From Chionoecetes opilio (Eukaryota > Arthropoda > Malacostraca > Decapoda > Majidae): a DNA stretch of 64,000 nucleotides. Positions 58,880 to 64,000 of this stretch are shown piece after piece. Position 1 is the first letter of the stretch; the number at the start of each line of letters is the position of its first letter. Both the position numbers and the translations under genes were made by a program. The stretch spans positions 1-64,000 of the forward strand of contig JACEEZ010012027.1 of NCBI GenBank assembly GCA_016584305.1, read 5' to 3'. The notes under the pieces were generated by a model. That model was not told the DNA's origin and did not search any database. It saw only the letters and a list, made by a program, of their open reading frames with translations.

Positions 58880-59660
58880 TTGCAGGTTGTATAAAAGAAG
58901 AAATCACAGTGAATGTTGGGAAAAGAAAGGCAATGTTTTTTTGAGAGGAAGGAAGAAGAGGTGATTGACTGTCTTGCACCTTGTAGAGTGAGTGTGCTGG
59001 TAGTGGGAAGACATGAGGCATTGTTAGGTGGCGATAGAATGGAAGAAGTGAAGAAGATTAAGTACTTTTAAACTGTTATGTAAACATGGAGATAATGGAG
59101 AAAAAGAGTGAACTGTAAATAAGTGGTTGTGTCTTAGAATCATTTCCAAGGAAATGAAAGGAAGGAATGTGTCCATGGAGTCTGAGGAGAAAGGTCTGAG
59201 GAATAGTATCTTCATATGCAGACTTTGATGTATGGATTAGAAGTGACTTGGATGTGGAACAGGGCACGGGAGTTAAGAACGTTTGCTGTAGAAATGAAAT
59301 ATCTGAGAGGGGCATGTAGAGTGATAAGATGGGATGGTATGAGCAATGAGAGTATGTAGGAAAGATGTGGCATTGACTTGAACAGGTCGTGTGTGCAGAT
59401 AGAGTGAAGTGTGGAGTGGTGGAATGAGTGATTAGAAGTGCTTGTGAGATGGTTTTGACACATTGAAAGGATGAAAATAGAAGAGTTTGTGAGTGAAATT
59501 GAAGGTCCAAATAGGAGAGGAAGGATAGAAGGCTAAGTTAAGGGGATATATGAGTGAGACAAGTTACAGGGGGAGGGAGGGGGCTTGAACAGGCGAGTGT
59601 TTGGATAGGGAGAGGTGGAGGCTTTTCTGACGTGGCCATCCCCTTGAGTGTGTGAGTGCA
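58880..59660 (+). pseudogene. RTE-like LINE C-terminal fragment
   Basis: Broken plus-strand frames read GGDRMEEVKKIK (about 59028-59060), TLMYGLEVTWMWNRARELRT (about 59224-59280), MKYLRGACRVIRWDGMSNES (about 59296-59352), ERMKIEEFVSEIEGPNRRGR (about 59466-59522) and GGGLEQASVWIG (about 59578-59613). These match the C-terminal region of RTE-type LINEs I know from arthropods. Several stops. Minus-strand frames across it are shadows. A different fragment of this family lies at 63800-64000. Confidence 0.7.
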
Positions 59661-60107
59661 GTCCTTAACTAATAGCAGAACCATCTCCATAAATATAGGA
59701 AAAGTGCTACAGTTTTCATCAAAATTTTACTTATAGAGTCCTTGTGCAAAGCCAAAAGGAGCATGGAAGTGAACAAGTTGTTGCTCCCAAACAAAAGATT
59801 ATAAATAAAAACTGGACTCTATACTTTCCGATGCCTCAGCAAAAAAAAATATAAAATGGAGTGAGGTTTTGATATTGTGATGGCTGAAAGGTTTTTAACT
59901 ATACCCTTAAGGCAATAGACTGTTCATCCCTCTGCCAATTATAATGTCAGTTTGTGTGTCCTTTCAAGAATATTCTGCTTGTGTTGCTGCAATCATAAAC
60001 ATGATACATTAAATACAGAGTTATTATAGAACAGTGTATTCAATGTAAGACAACACTTATAAATACATTGCCTCCTTCTCATCACTTTTTAAGCTGAGTT
60101 TCTGACC
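59661..60107. other. no recognisable feature
   Basis: AT-rich spacer, no gene supported. Confidence 0.5.
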
Positions 60108-60661
60108 TACCGTATTTTACGGCTTATAAGACGCTGCATCTTGGAAGACGCACCCTGATTTTGGAAAGAAATTTCTAAGAAAAATAACAATATAGACCAC
60201 CAAAACTGCTGTTGGATATAGTCATTTTCACACAAGAACACACTCACTATTCATTATCTTCATTCAGCACTGCTCATCAGCCTTTCTAGCTTATATGCGA
60301 TAGTATAAGTAAATCGTCATGTTGGCTGGCTGAACATGCACATGCAGGTCGGGCGGCGGGAGTGAAAATAAACCCTACCGCAGCGGTGTGCAGCTGCGTG
60401 CTTGCCTGGCGTGCCGATCAGCTGAGTCTGGCTTTGTCGTCCTGAGTGTAAACACCTCTCTCGTCCTCCCATGCCTCACTACGTTGCCTGCCTCCTGTGC
60501 TTCACCACGTATTGTTTGAATTTTCTTGTATGCGTGTAGTACTTGTGGTGGCTGCATGTACATAAGTATACAAACTTTCATCTTATGTAACAAACAAAGT
60601 TCCTTATACACGGAATGGCTGTTGGCGCCAATCTGCCGAGGCGGAATGGCTCCCGCCAGTA

Positions 60662-61743
60662 CAGGGAGGTCCCGAAGATACGAGCAGTTAGGTTCCACCT
60701 GGCATACTCGTAAAGCGAAACACATAACTAATGGTAAAATATAGGTTTGGTTCCAGGACCCCATCAATTAAAAGAAAAAAAAAAAAAAAAAAAAAAAAAA
60801 CATGTTTTTCAAGCTTAAATTTAAAACTATAGCAAACACAACAAACTCTCAATCTCTCAAATATAGGGCTCTATATACCATACTACCGCACCACCACACC
60901 ACCACACAAAACACAGTGAATTAAGAGTGTGACAGCACAGTAGGACAGCACAAATAAATCACAATAAGCACATTAATTAAACCAGCAAATCACTAAAATA
61001 GACTCACAAGGCACAATACATACAAGCAACAAAGACGTTGTATGTATACCATTGATACACTAGACTCGAGAGGGTAGGGTAGGTAAGGGACAAGGGAGGG
61101 GTGCGCAGACCTCTTCCACTGCCCACAAACTCGTCTCTGCGCATCTGAATCATTGTACATCGTTCAGTCCATCGTTCACTTTTCCTCACGTTTTCCCCAA
61201 CTGAGACACACGAGAGCTGGCTATTTCCACCTCTCACACCCTCCCCACACACCCACACACACGCGGCACATCTTCCTGCACCTCTCACTCACCTCGTCTA
61301 TGACTTCGTCGTACATTTTGACGTATTTTCACGCTAAAACAAGGCTCGAGATAGGTTGGCAAGCGAGTGTTGTTGTTGTCCACCTGCAGTGTTACCAACA
61401 GGGATGTGAATTTTTGTAGGCCACATTGTCGTACCGAGCCACCAGAATTATCACATTTTCAGATTGATTATCGTACAACCTTAGGTTAAAATCATATAGT
61501 CAGTAAATTACTTTATAATTTTAGTAAATAACTTGTAATTTACTTTAGTAAATAACTTGTAATTTACTTTAGTAAATAACTTTTAATTTACTCTAGTAAA
61601 TAACTTGGTAATTTTACTCACCCCAGTTTGAATGTGGTAGTATTGGATTTTCGATCTCGTATATTGAAAATAGACCCTTATTTACACATTTCGTACCATC
61701 GGATTCTCGTATATCGAATGCTTGTATAACGGGACCCTCCCTG
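60662..61743 (-). mobile_element. pogo/Tigger-like MITE, CAGGGAGGTCCC ends, minus orientation
   Basis: Third copy of the 39295/42850 family, inverted, with A30-type run at 60775-60800. Near its right end AAATAACTTGTAATTTACTTT is locally tandem-duplicated (61521-61590). Right TIR reads GGGACCCTCCCTG (one extra C). Confidence 0.85.
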
Positions 61744-61810
61744 TACCGCAGTAAATAGCACAGCGTGAAGACAGATTAATTGATTTGAATGTCTTATGGT
61801 ATTTGAAATA

Positions 61811-62445
61811 CACACAAACCTTGATTTCCCGGATATCGGATTTGCCGGACAAAATCCGAGGTCCGGGGATACGTATGTCAGTCTCGGACAATTTTTTTTA
61901 ATTTTTTTTTTATTTATTATTTTTTTTTTTTTACGTTGAAATGCCTGGTCCTGTTCGTAAATTGACCAAGTTGTCCGGCGGTCCAAGCGTCTCCTGTCAC
62001 CCCTGGTCAGTGTCCGCGCCTCCCGCCAGGTGGCAGCATGCTCAGCGGTCGTATTGTTTACATTTGGGCACACAACATTCACGGTTCACCTGCACAGCCT
62101 CCGTCAGTCACCTGACTCCCACTGCCCCTGGTGCAAGAACATTTCTGAGACTATTGAACACTTTCTGCTGCCTCCCGCCAGGTGGCAGCATGCTCAGCAG
62201 TCGTATTGTTTACATTTGGGCACACGACACTCATGGTTCACCTGCACAGCCTCCGTTAGTCCCCTGACCCCCACTGCCCCTGGTGCAGGAACGTCTCTGA
62301 GACTATTGAACACTTTCTGCTGCCTCCCGCCAGGTGGCTGCATGCTCAGCGGACTTAAAAGTCCGCAGCGGGGTAGTTGATATTGTCGGTTGCCGGACAG
62401 TAAATACTAGAGTAGGATAAACGTCCGGGGCTGGGTAATGGCATC

Positions 62446-62491
<46 letters not shown>

Positions 62492-62562
62492 GCGATTCCC
62501 GGACTTTTGCGGTTCCCGGACCAGTGCTCCCCCTATTAGTCCGGGAAATCGAGGTTTGTGTG
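61811..62562. mobile_element. pogo/Tigger-like MITE, CACACAAACC ends
   Basis: Left CACACAAACCTTGATTTCCC, right inverted CACACAAACCTCGATTTCCC; TA on both sides. Poly-T runs at 61890-61930 and 62450-62486. Contains the 152-bp repeat below. Confidence 0.85.
62019..62355 (+). repeat. 152-bp tandem repeat encoding a LINE zinc-knuckle fragment
   Basis: Units start at 62019, 62171 and 62323 (CCTCCCGCCAGGTGGC). The first unit reads TVHLHSLRQSPDSHCPWC then KNISETIEHFLL in frame. This is the CxxC...H knuckle typical of the C terminus of Jockey/I-type LINE proteins. The period is not a multiple of three, so the second unit encodes it in another frame. Confidence 0.75.
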
Positions 62563-62724
62563 TACTTGTAACAGATAAGTACTGAGGTTATATCATATAA
62601 GAGGCTGAATTGAATAGCTACCTAAGCTAACCTCCTACAACATTTGTCTTGAAAGACGCATGAGTATTTTTCATGGTATTTTTTGGGGAAAAAGTGCGTT
62701 TTATAAGCCATAAAATACGGTATA

Positions 62725-63489
62725 CACTGGTACCTTGACTTACGAGTGCCCCAACTTACGAGTTTTCCGAGTTACGAGCAGTCGCTCGATCGATTTTTTG
62801 CTTTGAGTTGCGAGCCTAAATCAGAGTTATGAGCGATTTTTATTTATTTATTTTTAATTTTTTTTTATGAGCGAGCTACAGATACGCCACCGCTAGTTGG
62901 CGCAGCGAACGCCACAACATCCGCCCAGCATCCCGCGTCTCACTCGTTCACTTCACGTGGTTACCTCGCCGTGGAAGCATCTCTGTTGTGTTGTGCTCAC
63001 ACAGGCGAATGCAAATGGTGGAGGGTGAGTGCAGTACGTTTAGCGGCAGTTCCACCCACAGCTGTTTCCAACAGCTGATACACAGAGTATAAACACTGGC
63101 GAATCCAAATGGCGGAGGGTGAGTGCAGAACGTTTAGCGGCAGTTCCACCCACAGCTGTTTCCAACAGCTGATACACAGAGTGTAAACACTGGCGAATGC
63201 AAATGGGCGGAGGTGAGTGCAGTATGTTTAGCGGCAGTTTCCACCCACAGCTGTTTCCAACAGCTGATACACAGAGTGTAAACAGTGGTGAATGCAAATG
63301 GTGGAGGGTGAGTCCCTCCAGTCCAGTCATATAGGTACAGTAAAAAAATTGGGGTTGTTTTTTGGGGGCTGGAACGGATTAATGGTATTTCAATTAATTT
63401 CAATGGGGAAAATTGATTTGATATACGAGCAAATTGAGTTACGAGCTCGATCAATGAACGAATTAAACTCGAAAGCCAAGGTACCACTG
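62725..63489. mobile_element. pogo/Tigger-like MITE, CASTGGTACCTTG ends
   Basis: Left CACTGGTACCTTGACTTACG and right inverted CAGTGGTACCTTGGCTTTCG; TA on both sides. The left TA directly follows the target site of the element ending at 62720. Contains a 94-bp minisatellite. Confidence 0.85.
63005..63310. repeat. 94-bp minisatellite, 3.3 units
   Basis: Units begin GCGAATGCAAATGG at 63005, 63099, 63193 and (as GTGAAT) 63288, each with CACAGCTGTTTCCAACAGCT. Confined to the MITE. Confidence 0.9.
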
Positions 63490-63790
63490 TATTATAATAG
63501 ATTCTAATTTGCCCTTACAGAATACTTTTTTTATCAGTGAATTATGAACAATACATCTTGTTCTTGATATCATAGGTGCTAGGAAGAGTACAGAACAAGA
63601 ATCTAACGAAAAATCATTTATCAGTATTGCTGGGTTATTATTATTTTTTCTGCTGTTTCATGTGCAATTATTTTATTCATATCTCTAAAAGTTTATCTCC
63701 AGAAGTTTCTATTTTATTTAGAGGGGTGAATTTCCGTGAATGACAAAATAACTGTATGAGGAATTTTTCATCATTACATTTGAGGGTAGT
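63490..63790. other. no recognisable feature
   Basis: AT-rich spacer, no gene supported. Confidence 0.5.
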
Positions 63791-63799
63791 AGCAGGATA

Positions 63800-64000
63800 A
63801 TTAGGTTGCATGATGGAAGCATGGACAGTGAGTAAGGAAGTAAAGGTGGCACTCAGAAATAGCATAATAGTTCCAAGAGTATCATGTGCAAGTTTGACCT
63901 GAACGTGGAATAATATGTGAGATTCAAACTATGGAAATAACTTACTTATGAGATGGTTGTGGTGTAAACAGAATGAGTGGAGGGTAATAAGAATGTACAT
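63800..64000 (+). pseudogene. RTE-like LINE fragment running off the window
   Basis: Broken frames (SKEVKVALRNSIIVPRV near 63831-63885; MRWLWCKQNEW near 63952-63984) line up with the RTE C-terminal region that contains YLRGAC and TRWDGESNE blocks. Too short and decayed to be firm. Confidence 0.45.

Larger units (their letters stand above)
60110..62720. mobile_element. TA-target element with CCGTATTTTACGG ends
   Basis: Left CCGTATTTTACGGCTTATAA and right inverted CCGTATTTTATGGCTTATAA, flanked by TA at 60108-60109 and 62721-62722. Two further elements are nested inside (60662-61743 and 61811-62562), so the original was about 0.78 kb. Non-coding. Confidence 0.85.

Noticed and set aside
59024..59510. 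144-codon minus-strand frame
   Set aside because: Shadow of a decayed plus-strand RTE fragment; composition (S, H, F, L rich) is typical of antisense.

Overview
This window looks like repeat-dominated nuclear DNA from an arthropod, most likely a decapod crustacean. It has no prokaryotic gene organisation. It has many (TTAGG)n/(CCTAA)n tracts (the arthropod telomere-type unit), CR1-, RTE- and L2-like LINE fragments whose 3' ends resemble those common in decapods, tRNA-derived SINEs, long microsatellites, and a dense set of TIR and foldback DNA transposons. The species is not identifiable from the sequence alone.

Layout. 1-10225 and about 10647-20835 are two copies of the same 10.2 kb block, separated by a single N at 10226. 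Each copy holds a decayed Ty3/gypsy retrotransposon (aspartic protease, then RT and start of RNase H; integrase absent). A CR1-like LINE sits between protease and RT, followed by non-coding repeats and an RTE-like LINE on the minus strand. 20836-22020 completes the RTE element. 22021-28170 carries an intronless gene of an arthropod multicopy family (DDE transposase-like), split by a TA-target non-coding transposon that itself contains an inverted second copy of the same transposon. 28171-30412 is a LINE fragment, a foldback element and a SINE. 30440-37940 is a field of palindromes, several with TTAGG-rich centres. It includes a second N (35334) flanked by a 1.85 kb duplication. 38099-39287 is a second RTE copy. 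39295-50211 and 60110-63489 hold pogo/Tigger-like or other TA-target elements, Kolobok-like TTAA-target elements and palindromic MITEs. 52843-55219 is a hAT-like element with a broken transposase. 55450-57184 is a CR1 LINE, and two RTE-like fragments lie at 58880-59660 and at the window end.

Host genes: only weak evidence. Three short plus-strand segments (47881-47924, 50084-50211, 52496-52539) have splice-like borders and compatible phases and could be the last exons of an unidentified gene. A Kolobok-like element sits immediately before the last one. A CpG-rich stretch near 35500-35961 (also 33640-34100) could be a promoter and first exon.

How the parts relate: almost everything here is a layered record of insertions into insertions. 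Both N positions are flanked by near-identical overlaps, and copy differences are largely one-base indels. Both large direct duplications are therefore better explained as unmerged contig overlaps than as biology.
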